Source of the DNA: Frankia nepalensis
GTDB taxonomy: Bacteria; Actinomycetota; Actinomycetes; Frankiales; Frankiaceae
NCBI RefSeq assembly: GCF_016786325.1
Contig: NZ_JADWYU010000197.1
Location: 18,485-72,709, forward strand
Direction: 5' to 3'
Length of the DNA stretch: 54,225 nucleotides
Shown here: piece after piece, positions 34,246 through 43,767 of the stretch
Numbering within the stretch: the stretch's first letter is position 1
How the letters are laid out: every line of letters starts with the position of its first letter
Made by a program: the position numbers and the translations under genes
The notes under the pieces: model-generated
What the model saw: only the letters and a program-made list of their open reading frames with translations
The model's database searches: none
Told to the model about the DNA's origin: nothing

Positions 34246-35684
34246 CGGCCGTTGGTCAGCGCGCGGACGGGGGACGGGACGTCGAGGACGGCCTGGTCGA
34301 GGCCGGCGAGCAACGCGGCGGCGACGTCCGGGCCGGGGTCGGCGAGGCGGCCGGCGTGCAGCAAGCCGCGGGACTCGAGCCAGGCGGTGTATTCCGGTGT
34401 GGGGGAGAGGGCGAACAGGTCGCGCATTCCCGCCGCGTCGTGGTAGCTGGTCGACTGGTAGGAGAGCATCACGTCGTCCGCGCCCGGGACGCCCATGACG
34501 AAGTTGCAGCCGGCGGCGACCAGTAGCACCAAAAGGTCGTCGTTCGTGTTCTGGTCGGCGTCGACATGGTTCGTGTAGCAGACGTCTATGCCCATCGGCA
34601 GGCCGAGCAGTTTCCCGATGAAATGGTCCTCGAGCCCGGCGCGGGTGATCTGGCGGGCGTCGGCCAGATATTCGGGCCCGATGAACCCGACGACGGAGTT
34701 GACCAGGAACGGCGCGTAGGCGCGGGCGACGCCGTGGGCGCGGGCCTCGACGGTGAGCTGGTCGAGGCCGCCGTGGGCATCCGCCGACAGGGCGCTGCCC
34801 TGGCCCGTCTCGAAGTACATGACGTCGTCGCCGAGGAACTCGCCGGGCCTTTCCCGGTGGTGCGCGAGCACGGCCTCGCGGCCCTCGGCGAGCATCTCCA
34901 GGCTGATCCCGAACGACCGGTTCGCGGCCTCGGTGCCGGCGATCGACTGGAACAGCAGGTCGACGGGCGCGCCGGCGGCCAGCGCGGCGAGCTGGGTCGT
35001 GATGTGCGCCAGGACGCAGGTCTGTGTCGGCAGGGAGAACCGGCGGATGAGCGCCTGCAGGCCGTGCAGGACCGCGCCGACCCCGGCGACGGACTCCGTC
35101 ACCGGGTTGACGCCGAGGACGGCGTCGCCGCAGCCGTAGAGCACGCCGTCGAGCGTGGAGAGCAGGATGCCCTCGACGTCGTCGGTCGGGTGGTTCGGCT
35201 GCACCCGGACGCCGAGCACGCCGGCCTCGCCCATGGTGTTGCGGCAGCGGGTGACGGTGCGCAGCGGCTTCGCGCCGACGATCAGGTCCTTGTCGCTCAT
35301 GAGCTTCGCGACGGCGGCGGCCATCTCCGGGGTGATCGCGCCGGCGAGGCCCCGTTCGGACCACGCGGTGGCGAAGCCGGGGGCGAGGACGAGCTCGCGG
35401 AACTCGCCGACGGTGAGGCTCGCGAGCCCCGCGTCGGTGAACAGGGCGGCGTCGTGCTCGCGCAGGATGAGCTCGGTGACGGCGTCGTCGAGCAGGGGGG
35501 TGGCGAGGATGTCGGCGAGGGGCACGTCGGCGAGCGCGAGCTTGGCCGCGACCCGCTCGGTGGCCGTGGCGGCGGCGATCCCGGCGAGCTGGTCGCCGGA
35601 CTTCTCCTCGTTCGCCTTCGCGAGCAGCGTCGCCAGGTCCCCGAAGACGTAGCTGGTGCCCCGCACCGTCGCGCGGAACGTCAT
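34242..35684 (-). CDS. eutB: Ethanolamine ammonia-lyase large subunit
   Basis: 480 residues, close to the usual ~455-465, from ATG 35684 with AAGGAGAGGGG upstream. It starts FRATVRGTSYVFGDLATLLA, as in EutB proteins, and contains PLLDDAVTELILREHD, LMSDKDLIVGAKPLRTVTRC, NTMGEAGVLGVRVQPNHPTD, GDAVLGVNPVTESV and GCNFVMGVPGADDVMLSYQS. This is the catalytic barrel that holds the substrate and the adenosyl group of cobalamin. It is followed by eutC with a 4-bp overlap and preceded on the same strand by an APC permease, so import and breakdown are likely co-regulated. Confidence 0.96.
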   Translation of the reverse strand: MTFRATVRGTSYVFGDLATLLAKANEEKSGDQLAGIAAATATERVAAKLALADVPLADILATPLLDDAVTELILREHDAALFTDAGLASLTVGEFRELVLAPGFATAWSERGLAGAITPEMAAAVAKLMSDKDLIVGAKPLRTVTRCRNTMGEAGVLGVRVQPNHPTDDVEGILLSTLDGVLYGCGDAVLGVNPVTESVAGVGAVLHGLQALIRRFSLPTQTCVLAHITTQLAALAAGAPVDLLFQSIAGTEAANRSFGISLEMLAEGREAVLAHHRERPGEFLGDDVMYFETGQGSALSADAHGGLDQLTVEARAHGVARAYAPFLVNSVVGFIGPEYLADARQITRAGLEDHFIGKLLGLPMGIDVCYTNHVDADQNTNDDLLVLLVAAGCNFVMGVPGADDVMLSYQSTSYHDAAGMRDLFALSPTPEYTAWLESRGLLHAGRLADPGPDVAAALLAGLDQAVLDVPSPVRALTNGR

Positions 35685-35756
35685 CGTCGGCTCACCCCTC
35701 TCCTTTCTCTCACCCTGTCTCTCGGAATTCTCCTGGCTCCCGCGCGCGGCCCGCGA

Positions 35757-35831
35757 TGATCGCCGTTTCTGCCCTCCCGGGGTCGTGATCCGGCCCCGCC
35801 AACGACCCCGCGAGGGCAGAAACGGCGATCA
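35757..35831. repeat. Long intergenic hairpin element, copy B
   Basis: 30-nt arms (35757-35786 and 35802-35831) pair at 29 of 30 positions around a 15-nt loop. It lies between the permease 3' end and eutB. Compared with the reverse complement of copy A it shares the core TTCTGCCCTC and GGGGTCGTGATC, but both sides of the outer stem have changed together. Confidence 0.85.
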
Positions 35832-35960
35832 GGCCACGCCGCCGGGGCGAGTTCACCAGCGCGATGTTCGGCGGGTGGGTCGGCCCGGCCGGCGCCACCG
35901 CCACGGTCATCGCGGCGGACGCCGGCCGGGTCGGCCCAGGCGCGTGCGGAACCGGTCCGG

Positions 35961-37595
35961 TCAGGTGGTGGCCGTCTCGCCGGCCGGCTGGGCGGGGATG
36001 GCGCCGGCCGGTGGCAGGGTGCCCTCGGGGGCCCGCTCGTGGCTTTCCTCCATCACGATCCGGCCGATCGTCGCGTACTTCTCCGGGTTCGTGAGCCGGA
36101 TGCCGATGGAGACGGCGAGGCCGAGCACGAACACGCCGAGCGCGATCCAGGGCGACGCCTTGAACACCGGGCTGCCGGAGGCGGCGCCGGCGGCGAAGTC
36201 GAGGTTCTGGAAGAGCAGGACGATGACGTAGATCTGCAGGCCGGCGCCGAGAATCGGCATGAGCAGCGTCCGCCACCAGGAGGCCGTCTCCGGGTGCATC
36301 TTGCGGATGTGGAAGTAGCCGATGACCGCGATCGACGAGATGGACTGCACGAACAGCAGCGCCATGGTGCCGAGGATCGCCATCAGGCCGTACAGGTAGA
36401 CGTAGGGGACGTCCGCGACCTCGTCGGTCGGCTTCTGCAGGAAGAAGAACAGCAGGACGATGACCAGCGTGATCGCGGTCTGGACGAGCGAGGAGATGTG
36501 CGGCGAGCCGTGCTTCTTGTGGGAGGCGCCGAGCGTCTTGTCCAGGCCGCTCGCGAGCCCCTCGCGGCCGATCGCGTACAGGTAGCGCGAGGCGGCGTTG
36601 TGGAACGCCAGCGCGCAGGCGAAGGAGCCGGTGACCGTCATGACCTTGTAGAGGTCGAGGCAGAAGGCGCCGAGCAGGTCCTCGGTGGGCGCGTAGAACA
36701 GCGAGAACGCGTCGGTGCGGGAGGCCTCGATGGAGCCGCTCTTGCCCGAGTAGGCGACCGCCATCCAGGAGACGAACGTGTAGAACACGCCGAGGCCGAT
36801 GACCGCGATCATCGTCGCCCGGGGGACGATCTTCTTCGGGTCCTTCGACTCCTCGCCGTAGACCGCGGTCGTCTCGAAGCCGACCCATGACCAGAGGGCG
36901 AAGAAGATGCCGAGCCCGGCGACGCCGACGATCGCGCCGTCCGCGCTGGGCGCGACGGACTCGAACGCCCCGACCGGGTTGATCGCTTCCGGCACCAGGC
37001 CGTCCGGGCCGCCGCCGGTGACCAGCACGCCGAACGCCATGGCGAGCAGCAGCAGGACCTCGGTGACCAGGAAGACGCCGAGCACCTTGCCGGAGATCGA
37101 GATGTTGAAATAGCCGAGGATGGCGATGACCACGACGCTGACGAGGCCGTACCAGACCCAGGAGACCTCCGGCGCCGAGAACACCGTCTCCATCGTCGTC
37201 TTGGCGAACGACGACAAGATCCCGATGAGCGAGGCCTCGAACACGATGTAGCACATCGTCGCGAGGAAGCCCGCGGCCATGCCCATGGCCTGGCCGAGGC
37301 CGTGGGAGATGAAGCCGTAGAAGGCGCCGGTCGCGGTGATGTGCTTCGTCATCGCGACGTAGCCGATGGAGAAGATCGTCAGGATGACGGTGGCGACGAG
37401 GAACGCCGCCGGGCCGTGGAACCCGTCGCCGTAACCGACGGCGATCGGGGTGTTGCCGGTCATGGCGGTGATCGGCGCCGCGTTCGCCGTCACCATGAAC
37501 AGAACCGCGAACAGGCCAATTGTTCCCGGCTTCAGCCGCTGCACCTCGCCGGTGCCGGCCGCTACCGGAGGCGCGGCCTCGCTCTGCACGCTCAC
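35961..37595 (-). CDS. APC-family amino acid/polyamine/ethanolamine permease
   Basis: 544 residues from GTG 37595 with GGGAGGTAG 9 nt upstream. About 12-14 membrane helices begin at PGTIGLFAVLFMVTANAAPI. The first helix carries a version of the APC substrate-binding break (ITAMTGNTPIAVGYG), and helix 6 has LWSWVGFETTAVYGEESKDP, the typical APC stretch. It is larger than common amino-acid permeases, with a C-terminal cytosolic tail rich in Pro and Glu. Position beside eutBC and divergent from an amino-alcohol kinase/lyase pair makes ethanolamine or a related amino alcohol the likely substrate. This is inferred from context. Confidence 0.88.
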   Translation of the reverse strand: MSVQSEAAPPVAAGTGEVQRLKPGTIGLFAVLFMVTANAAPITAMTGNTPIAVGYGDGFHGPAAFLVATVILTIFSIGYVAMTKHITATGAFYGFISHGLGQAMGMAAGFLATMCYIVFEASLIGILSSFAKTTMETVFSAPEVSWVWYGLVSVVVIAILGYFNISISGKVLGVFLVTEVLLLLAMAFGVLVTGGGPDGLVPEAINPVGAFESVAPSADGAIVGVAGLGIFFALWSWVGFETTAVYGEESKDPKKIVPRATMIAVIGLGVFYTFVSWMAVAYSGKSGSIEASRTDAFSLFYAPTEDLLGAFCLDLYKVMTVTGSFACALAFHNAASRYLYAIGREGLASGLDKTLGASHKKHGSPHISSLVQTAITLVIVLLFFFLQKPTDEVADVPYVYLYGLMAILGTMALLFVQSISSIAVIGYFHIRKMHPETASWWRTLLMPILGAGLQIYVIVLLFQNLDFAAGAASGSPVFKASPWIALGVFVLGLAVSIGIRLTNPEKYATIGRIVMEESHERAPEGTLPPAGAIPAQPAGETATT

Positions 37596-37737
37596 CTTGT
37601 GGCTACCTCCCGCTGTGCGCGGCCGCTGGGGCGGCTGGCGCGTGGGGCGATGGTTGCGCCTCGGTACACCCGTCGACAAGGCGGAGGCAGACCTTTTCAC
37701 ATAACGAAACAGGCCACAACGTTGCCGAAACCTAAAC

Positions 37738-37782
37738 GGTACGTACCTTTACCAGACCGCTGGCGTTGGGGCGCGCTACGGT
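37738..37782 (+). promoter_or_regulatory. Palindrome and -10 box ahead of the class III PLP enzyme
   Basis: A 10-bp palindrome GGTACGTACC (37738-37747) and TACGGT (37777-37782, TAnnnT) lie in the divergent region. The -10 box ends 6 nt before GTG 37789. TTGCCG (37722-37727) with TACCTT (37744-37749, 16-nt spacer) is an alternative promoter. Confidence 0.4.
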
Positions 37783-37788
37783 CGACCC

Positions 37789-39153
37789 GTGGGCAACCGT
37801 GACAGCGCCGCGGGCATGGGGGACATCCCGCGAGACGACCTCGTCGACCGACTGCTGGCGACCCCGAAGGCCGACGTGCTCGCCGCGAGCGAGCGCTACT
37901 GGAACCCGGGCAAGACCCGGTTCTGGTCCGACGCCGGCACCCCCCTGGTGATCGGCGAGCGCGAGGGCTACCTGCTGCACGACCTCGCCGGCCACACCCT
38001 CGTCGACGTCCACCTCAACGGCGGCACCTACAACCTCGGCCACCGCAACCGGGAGGTCGTCGCGACGCTGGTCGCGGCGCTGGAACACCTCGACATCGGC
38101 AACCACCACTTCGCGGCGCTCGGGCGCGCGGCGCTGGCCGAGGCGCTGGTCACCTCCGGGCCGATCCCCGACGGCAAGGTCGTCTTCGGGGTCGGCGGCG
38201 GCGAGGCGATCGACATCGCGCTCAAGTCGGCCCGCTACGCCACCGGCCGCCGCAAGATCGTCTCTGCGGTCGGCGCGTTCCACGGCCACACGGGCCTGGC
38301 CGTCGCCGCCGGCAACGACCGCTACGCCGAGCGGTTCCTCGCGACCCGCCCCGACGAGTTCGTCCGGGTCCCGTTCAACGACCTCGACGCGATGGCGGCC
38401 GCTCTCGAAGGCGGTGACGTCGCCGCGGTGCTGCTGGAGACGATTCCCGCGACCTCCGGCTTCGTCATGCCCGAGCCCGGCTACCTGGCCGAGGTCGCCA
38501 AGCTGTGCGCCGCCGCCGGCACGCTCTACATCGCGGACGAGGTCCAGACGGGCCTCGGCCGCACCGGCGAGCTGTGGTGCATCAGCAAGCACGGCGTCAC
38601 CCCTGACCTGCTGGTCACCGGCAAGGGCCTGTCGGGCGGCGTCTACCCGGTGTCGGCGACGATCCTCGGCCCGGCCGCCGCCGGGTGGCTGGAGGAGGAC
38701 GGCTTCGCGCACATCTCGACGTTCGGCGGCTCGGACCTGGGCTGCGTGGTCGGCCTGCGCACCCTGGAGATCACCCAGCGCCCGGCGACCCGGGCCCGGG
38801 TGGACGCCCTGATCGGGACCTTCACCGCCGGCCTCGGCGCGATCGCCGCGGACAACCCCGACTGGCTGGTCGAGATCCGCCAGGACGGCCTGGTGATCGG
38901 CCTGCGGTTCGGCCACCCGCAGGGCGCCCGGTTCGTCTCCCGCCGCCTCTACGAACACGGGATCTGGGCGATCTTCTCGGCGCTCGACCCGCGGGTGCTG
39001 CAGTTCAAGCCGGGCCTGCTGCTGTCCGACGACCTGGCCGCCGACCTGCTGGACCGCACCGCCACCGCGGTCCGGCTGGCCGCCGACGACGCCCGGTCGG
39101 GCGTCGAGCTCGCGCCGGACCGCGCTCCGGACCAGGCATCGGCGAGCCGATGA
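37789..39153 (+). CDS. Class III PLP enzyme (aminotransferase fold; possible amino-alcohol-phosphate phospho-lyase)
   Basis: 454 residues from GTG 37789, leaderless by promoter position; ATG 37816 is an alternative. Class III motifs are present: [50 protein letters not shown] and the PLP lysine in [14 protein letters not shown]. The fold contains omega-aminotransferases and also the phospho-lyases AGXT2L1/AGXT2L2, which act on phosphoethanolamine and phosphohydroxylysine. The next gene is an APH-type kinase related in kind to hydroxylysine kinase and overlaps by 4 bp. The pair could therefore phosphorylate an amino alcohol and eliminate phosphate plus ammonia to an aldehyde. A plain aminotransferase role remains possible. 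Confidence 0.87.
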
Positions 39154-39206
39154 CGACACCGATGACGACGACACCGATGACGACGAGGCCGATGACGACG
39201 ACGCCG
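39150..39206 (+). repeat. In-frame 12-15 bp tandem repeat at the kinase N-terminus
   Basis: One 12-bp unit (ATGACGACACCG) and three 15-bp units (ATGACGACGACACCG and variants) encode M-T-T-(T/R)-P. Each unit carries an ATG, so alternative starts are possible. Confidence 0.85.
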
Positions 39207-40352
39207 GGCGCGCGGACCACGCCGGCGGCGCCGAGCGCGCCAGACGCGCCGAGCGCGCCGGTGACGCCGGCGGCCGAGCCAGGGACCGCCGAGACCGTCA
39301 CCGGCGAGCTGCGGGCGCTGGAGGCGCTGCTGCCCGAAGTGCTCGCTGCCTACGACCTTGGCCCGCGCCCCGAGGTGTCGCTGCTGAACCTGTCCGAGAA
39401 CGCCACCTACCGGGTGGACGACCCGGACAGCGGACGTCGGTTCGCGCTGCGGCTGCACCGGCCCGGCTACCACGGCGCCCAGGAGATCCACGGCGAGCTG
39501 GCGTGGGTGGCGGCGCTGCGCGCCGAGGGCGTCGTGCTCACCCCGCCGGTGATCCCGAACCGGGCTGGCGCGGCGGTCACCACGGTGACGCCGCCGGGCG
39601 TCGGGGACCGGCACGCGGTGCTGTTCGACTGGGTCGACGGCCGTCCGCCGGAGCCGGACGACTCGGGGGCGCTCATCGCCTCCTTCGGCACCCTCGGCGA
39701 CATCGCCGGCCGGATGCAGCTGCACGCCCGCCGCTGGGCCCGGCCCGAGGGCTTCGCCCGGTTCGCCTGGACGCTGCCGATGACGATCGGCCCGGACGGC
39801 CGTTGGGGTGACTGGCGGTACGGCCTCGCCTGGGCGCTGGCCGGCGGTGGCGACGCCCGCCCGGCGCGGGGCGGAGTGCCCGCCGCCGAGCGGGAGCTGA
39901 TGACCCGGGCCGCGGCGACGGTCGAGGAGCGTGTCGGGGCGTTCGGCGCCGGCCCGGACCGGTACGGCCTGATTCATGCCGACATGCGGCTGGCGAACCT
40001 GATGGTCACCGCCGACGGCGCCATCACCGTGATCGACTTCGACGACTGCGGCTTCGGCTGGTACCTGTTCGACCTGGCCGCGGCCCTGTCCTTCATCGAG
40101 CACCATCGGGTCGTGCCCGACCTGGTGGCGGCGTGGCTCGCGGCCTACCAGCGCCATGTCCCCCTTGACGCCGAGGAGCTGGCCATGGTCGGCACGTTCG
40201 TGCTGCAGCGCCGGCTGCAGCTGACGGCCTGGCTCGGCACCCATCCGCACGCCGACGCCGTCGACGACGTCACCGCGTTCGCCCGCGCGAGCCTCGACCT
40301 GGCGGAGCGCTACCTGTCGGGGACGCTGTTGCCCGGGTCGGCCGCGGCCTGA
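39150..40352 (+). CDS. APH-family small-molecule kinase (amino-alcohol kinase candidate)
   Basis: 400 residues from ATG 39150, ATGA-overlapping the upstream stop. The first ~50 residues are low complexity: [20 protein letters not shown] from tandem repeats, then Ala/Pro-rich. The kinase core (~65-385) has [10 protein letters not shown] (nucleotide loop), [13 protein letters not shown], the catalytic loop [13 protein letters not shown] with the general-base Asp, and the Mg-binding [10 protein letters not shown]. This is the aminoglycoside-phosphotransferase fold, shared by homoserine, choline and hydroxylysine kinases. Coupling with a class III PLP enzyme inside an ethanolamine locus supports a metabolic kinase rather than antibiotic resistance. 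Confidence 0.87.
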
Positions 40353-40404
40353 GACACCCGGCCCGTACCGGGCCCGGGACCAAGGAAAGAGGGGGATCGC
40401 CTAG

Positions 40405-41187
40405 ATGTTCACGTCCGTCGCGGGCCGCACGGTGGTCGTCACCGGCGGCTCCCGGGGAATCGGCAAGGGCATCGCCCGGGTGTTCGCCGGCGCCGGCGCG
40501 AACGTCGTCCTCACCGGCCGGGACGCGGCCGCCGCCGAGGCCGCGGCGGCGGAGCTCTGGAAGGCGGGCGGCGGCGCCGTCTCCTATGTGCTCGGCGACG
40601 TGGCGTCGGCCGCCGACTGCGCGCGCCTCGCCGCCGAGGTGCTCGACCGGCACGGCGGCGTCGACGTCGTCTGCGCCAACGCGGGCATCTTCCCGAGCGC
40701 GCCGCTCGCGACCATGACAGAGGGCGACCTTGACGAGGTGCTCGGCACCAACGTCAAGGGCGCGATCCTGACGGTCCAGGCGTTCCTGCCGGCGCTGAAG
40801 GCGTCCGGCCACGGCCGGGTGATCCTGACGTCGTCGATCACCGGGCCGCACACCGGATACCCCGGCTGGTCGCACTACGGGGCGTCGAAGGCCGCCATGC
40901 TCGGCTTCATGCGGACGGCCGCGATCGAGCTCGCCCCGCAGGGGATCACCGTCAACGCCGTCCTGCCCGGCAACATCGTCACGGAGGGCCTCGCGGACCT
41001 CGGCGAGGACTACCTGCGCTCGATGGAGGCCGCGATCCCGATGCGCCGCCTCGGCGAGGTCGACGAGATCGGCCACGCCGCGCTGTTCCTCGCCACCGAC
41101 GAGGCCGCCTACATCACCGGCCAGTCGCTCGTCGTCGACGGCGGCCAGATCCTGCCCGAGTCGCCCGCCGCGCTGGAGACGGTCTGA
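40405..41187 (+). CDS. Short-chain dehydrogenase/reductase (FabG-like)
   Basis: 260 residues from ATG 40405 with GAGGGGG upstream. Classical SDR features are [10 protein letters not shown] (cofactor glycines, ~13-20), CANAG, SSITG with the catalytic Ser, YGASK with Tyr and Lys, and the C-terminal [14 protein letters not shown]. The sequence is a typical 3-oxoacyl-ACP-reductase-like SDR, but its place after the amino-alcohol kinase suggests a catabolic role. It could oxidise the alcohol group or reduce the aldehyde product. It is likely co-transcribed with the two upstream genes, 52 bp away. Confidence 0.92.
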   Translation: MFTSVAGRTVVVTGGSRGIGKGIARVFAGAGANVVLTGRDAAAAEAAAAELWKAGGGAVSYVLGDVASAADCARLAAEVLDRHGGVDVVCANAGIFPSAPLATMTEGDLDEVLGTNVKGAILTVQAFLPALKASGHGRVILTSSITGPHTGYPGWSHYGASKAAMLGFMRTAAIELAPQGITVNAVLPGNIVTEGLADLGEDYLRSMEAAIPMRRLGEVDEIGHAALFLATDEAAYITGQSLVVDGGQILPESPAALETV

Positions 41188-41229
41188 CGGCTGCCGGCGG
41201 CGACGAGGCCGGGCCGCGGCCAGCGACTG

Positions 41230-41274
41230 TGCCAGGTCGACCGCCGCCGGCGGCTATGCCAGGTCGACCGCCGC
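41230..41274. promoter_or_regulatory. Direct repeats upstream of the GntR gene (candidate operator)
   Basis: TGCCAGGTCGACCGCCGC occurs at 41230-41247 and again at 41257-41274. Each copy contains the palindrome GGTCGACC. Spacing is 27 bp, and the second copy ends 41 bp before the regulator start. Confidence 0.5.
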
Positions 41275-41315
41275 GGCCCGCCCGGTCCGCGGCCGCCGTC
41301 GGCCACACTGGACGG

Positions 41316-42077
41316 GTGGTGTTAGAGCGCGACCTGTCCGGTTCCCTGGGTCCGACGGCCGCCGACGTGCGGCGCCGGCTGCGTCAGCTGGTGGCCGACC
41401 CGGCGCGCCGCCCGGGGGAGCGCCTCGGCGGGGAGCGGGACCTCGCCGCCGCGCTCGGGGTCAGCCGCGCGACCCTGCGCCAGGCGCTGACCGCGCTGGA
41501 GCGGGAGGGCGTCGTGCTGCGGGTCCGCGGCCGCGGCGGCGGCACGTTCGTCGCCCCGCGCAAGGTCGAGCGGGACCTGTCCAGGATCGTCGGCATCCCG
41601 GAGATGCTGCGAACGCAGGGCTTCACCGCCGGTTCGCAGGTCATCAGCGCCGCGCTGGAGCCCGCCGACGAGACGGTCGCGAAGGCGCTGGCCCTCGCCG
41701 TCGGCGACCCCGTGGCCCGGGTGGTGCGGCTACGGCTCGCCGACGGCGGCCCGATCTCGCTGGAGAACGCCTGCTTCCCGGTCAGCCGTTTCCCCGGGCT
41801 GTTCAACCAGCCGCTCGGCGGCTCGCTCTACGAGTTGTTCGCCGAGGAGTACGGGGTGCGCCCCGGCGAGGCGCTCGAACAGATCGAGGTGGTCCTCGCC
41901 GGCGACGACGAGGCCACGCTGCTGCGCACCACGGCCGGCGCGCCGCTGCTCGCCCTGGACCGCACCACCTACGACTCCGCCGGCGAGCCCTTCGAGTTCT
42001 CCCACGACCTGTTCCGCGCCGACCGCATCCGCATCCTCGTCCGCTCCACCGGCGCCACCGTCGCCACGACCCGCTGA
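41316..42077 (+). CDS. GntR/HutC-family regulator with UTRA domain
   Basis: 253 residues from GTG 41316 (GTG 41319 is adjacent and equivalent). The N-terminal winged helix includes RPGERLGGERDLAAALGVSR and ATLRQALTALEREGVVLRVR. The UTRA sensor follows (~90-245), with DPVARVVRLRLADGGPISLE, NACFPVSRFPGLF and LYELFAEEYGVRPGEALEQI. HutC-type repressors bind a pathway metabolite and release DNA. It ends the amino-alcohol gene run and is the probable local repressor. Tandem GGTCGACC sites lie just upstream, pointing to autoregulation. Confidence 0.92.
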   Translation: MVLERDLSGSLGPTAADVRRRLRQLVADPARRPGERLGGERDLAAALGVSRATLRQALTALEREGVVLRVRGRGGGTFVAPRKVERDLSRIVGIPEMLRTQGFTAGSQVISAALEPADETVAKALALAVGDPVARVVRLRLADGGPISLENACFPVSRFPGLFNQPLGGSLYELFAEEYGVRPGEALEQIEVVLAGDDEATLLRTTAGAPLLALDRTTYDSAGEPFEFSHDLFRADRIRILVRSTGATVATTR

Positions 42078-42132
42078 CCGCCGCTCCCGGGCCTGGCCCT
42101 GGAGCGGCGGCACGCCGGCCACGGCGCTCGGG

Positions 42133-43767
42133 CTATGCCGTGGGGCTGGCGCCTTCGGGCGTCGCCGTCGCCGGCCGGGCGGCCGCCGGGCTGGCGACTG
42201 CCAGGTTGGCGGCTGCCGGGCTGGCGCCGGTCGCGCCGGCGCCGGCGAGGTCGGCCTGCTGGGGGACGGCGGCGAAGTCCTTCGCGCGGATGAGGACGAG
42301 CGCGAGCACGCCGCCGGCGATGGCGAGGATGCCGCTCGTGACGAACAGGTCGTTCAGCGCGCCCGCGAAACCGGCGTCGATCGCCTCGGCGAGGGTGCCC
42401 CGGACCGCCGCGGGCGCGGCCCCGATCACCTCGCCGGCCCCGCCGCCGCGCACGGCGTCGGCGATCTGCTCGCCACGCCCGGCCAGCTCCGGGACTCCGG
42501 CGAGGCGGTCGCCCAGGCCGTCCGCGAGCTGTGCCGCGAAGATCGAGCCGTAGGCGGCCGTGCCGACCGCGATGCCGACCTGGCGGAAGGTGGTGTTCAC
42601 CCCGGACGCCATGCCGGACCGGAACGGGTGCACGACGCCGACCGCCGTGGAGGCCAGCGGCGGGTTCACCAGGCCGGAACCGGCGCCCGCGACGATGAAC
42701 CCGGGGATCAGGTGCGTCCAGCCGGAGTCGGCGTCCAGCCCCGCCATCAGCAACAGCCCGACGCCGACGAGCACCAGGCCCGGACCGATGAGCCACCGCA
42801 CCGGCAGGCGCGTCGACGCCCGGCCGGCGACGGTGGAGACGACCATCGCCGTGGCCGACAGGATCAGGACGCGCAGGCCTGCCTGCAACGCCGAGTAACC
42901 CAGGGCGTTCTGCAGGTAGACCGTCAGGTAGAGCAGCATCGCGAACAGCGAGCCGTTCATCGCGAACGCCGCGACCGAGCCGCCGAGGAAGGTCGGGATC
43001 CGCAGCAGCGACAGGTCGAACATCGGGTGGGCCACCCGTGTCTCGACCACGATGAACGCGACGAGCAGCACCGCGGCCAGCACGAAGCAGGTGAGCACGC
43101 CGCCGTCGCCCCAGCCCTGCTCGCTGGCTCGGATCAGGCCGTAGACGAGGGCGACCAGCCCGGCGGTGAGCGTCGCGAACCCGGGCAGGTCCGGCCGGTG
43201 GGCGTGCGGGGCGCGTGACTCGGTCACCTTCCACAGCGTGATCGCGATGGCCGCCGCGCCGATCGGCAGGTTCACCCAGAAGATGCCGCGCCAGCTCACC
43301 CCGCTGGTGATCAGCCCGCCGAGGATCGGGCCGAGCGCGGTCGAGATGCCGGTGACCGCGCCCCACACGCCGAACGCGACGCCGCGCTCCCGGCCGTGGA
43401 AGTTCATCGCGAGCAGCGCGAGCGAGGTGGCGAACAGGACCGCCCCGCCGACGCCCTGCAGCGCGCGGGAGGCCACCAGCATCGTCGGGGTCTGCGCCGC
43501 GGCGCACAGCGCCGACCCGGCGGTGAAGACGCCCAGGCCGATGAGGAACAGCAGGCGGCGGCCGTACCGGTCAGCCAGCGACCCGGCGGTCAGCAGCAGC
43601 GCGGCCAGCGTGAGGGCGTAGGCGTCGACCACCCACTGCACCTCGCCGAAGCTGGTGTGCAGCACCCGCTGGATGTCCGGGAGCGCCACGACGACGATCG
43701 TGATGTCGAGCAGCAGCATGAAGGTCGCCGAGCAGACCGCGACCAGCGTCCACCACTTACGTTCCAT
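42133..43767 (-). CDS. MFS drug/proton antiporter, DHA2 (14-TMS, EmrB/QacA) type
   Basis: 544 residues from ATG 43767, with GAGG a few nt upstream. About 14 hydrophobic helices are present. DHA2 motifs include LDITIVVVALPDIQRVL (helix 1), the motif A loop GSLADRYGRRLLFLIGLGVF, SRALQGVGGAVLFATSLALL and motif C GVWGAVTGISTALGPILGGL. The C-terminal ~35 residues are Ala/Pro repeats without membrane character. Such transporters expel amphipathic drugs, often conferring resistance to a self-made or environmental compound. The divergently transcribed AsnC-type gene 143 bp away is the likely regulator. Confidence 0.93.
   Translation of the reverse strand: MERKWWTLVAVCSATFMLLLDITIVVVALPDIQRVLHTSFGEVQWVVDAYALTLAALLLTAGSLADRYGRRLLFLIGLGVFTAGSALCAAAQTPTMLVASRALQGVGGAVLFATSLALLAMNFHGRERGVAFGVWGAVTGISTALGPILGGLITSGVSWRGIFWVNLPIGAAAIAITLWKVTESRAPHAHRPDLPGFATLTAGLVALVYGLIRASEQGWGDGGVLTCFVLAAVLLVAFIVVETRVAHPMFDLSLLRIPTFLGGSVAAFAMNGSLFAMLLYLTVYLQNALGYSALQAGLRVLILSATAMVVSTVAGRASTRLPVRWLIGPGLVLVGVGLLLMAGLDADSGWTHLIPGFIVAGAGSGLVNPPLASTAVGVVHPFRSGMASGVNTTFRQVGIAVGTAAYGSIFAAQLADGLGDRLAGVPELAGRGEQIADAVRGGGAGEVIGAAPAAVRGTLAEAIDAGFAGALNDLFVTSGILAIAGGVLALVLIRAKDFAAVPQQADLAGAGATGASPAAANLAVASPAAARPATATPEGASPTA

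Noticed and set aside
33235..42077. Ethanolamine utilisation microcompartment
   Set aside because: No shell proteins (EutM, EutN, EutL type), EutA or EutE were found, so only the soluble lyase is supported.
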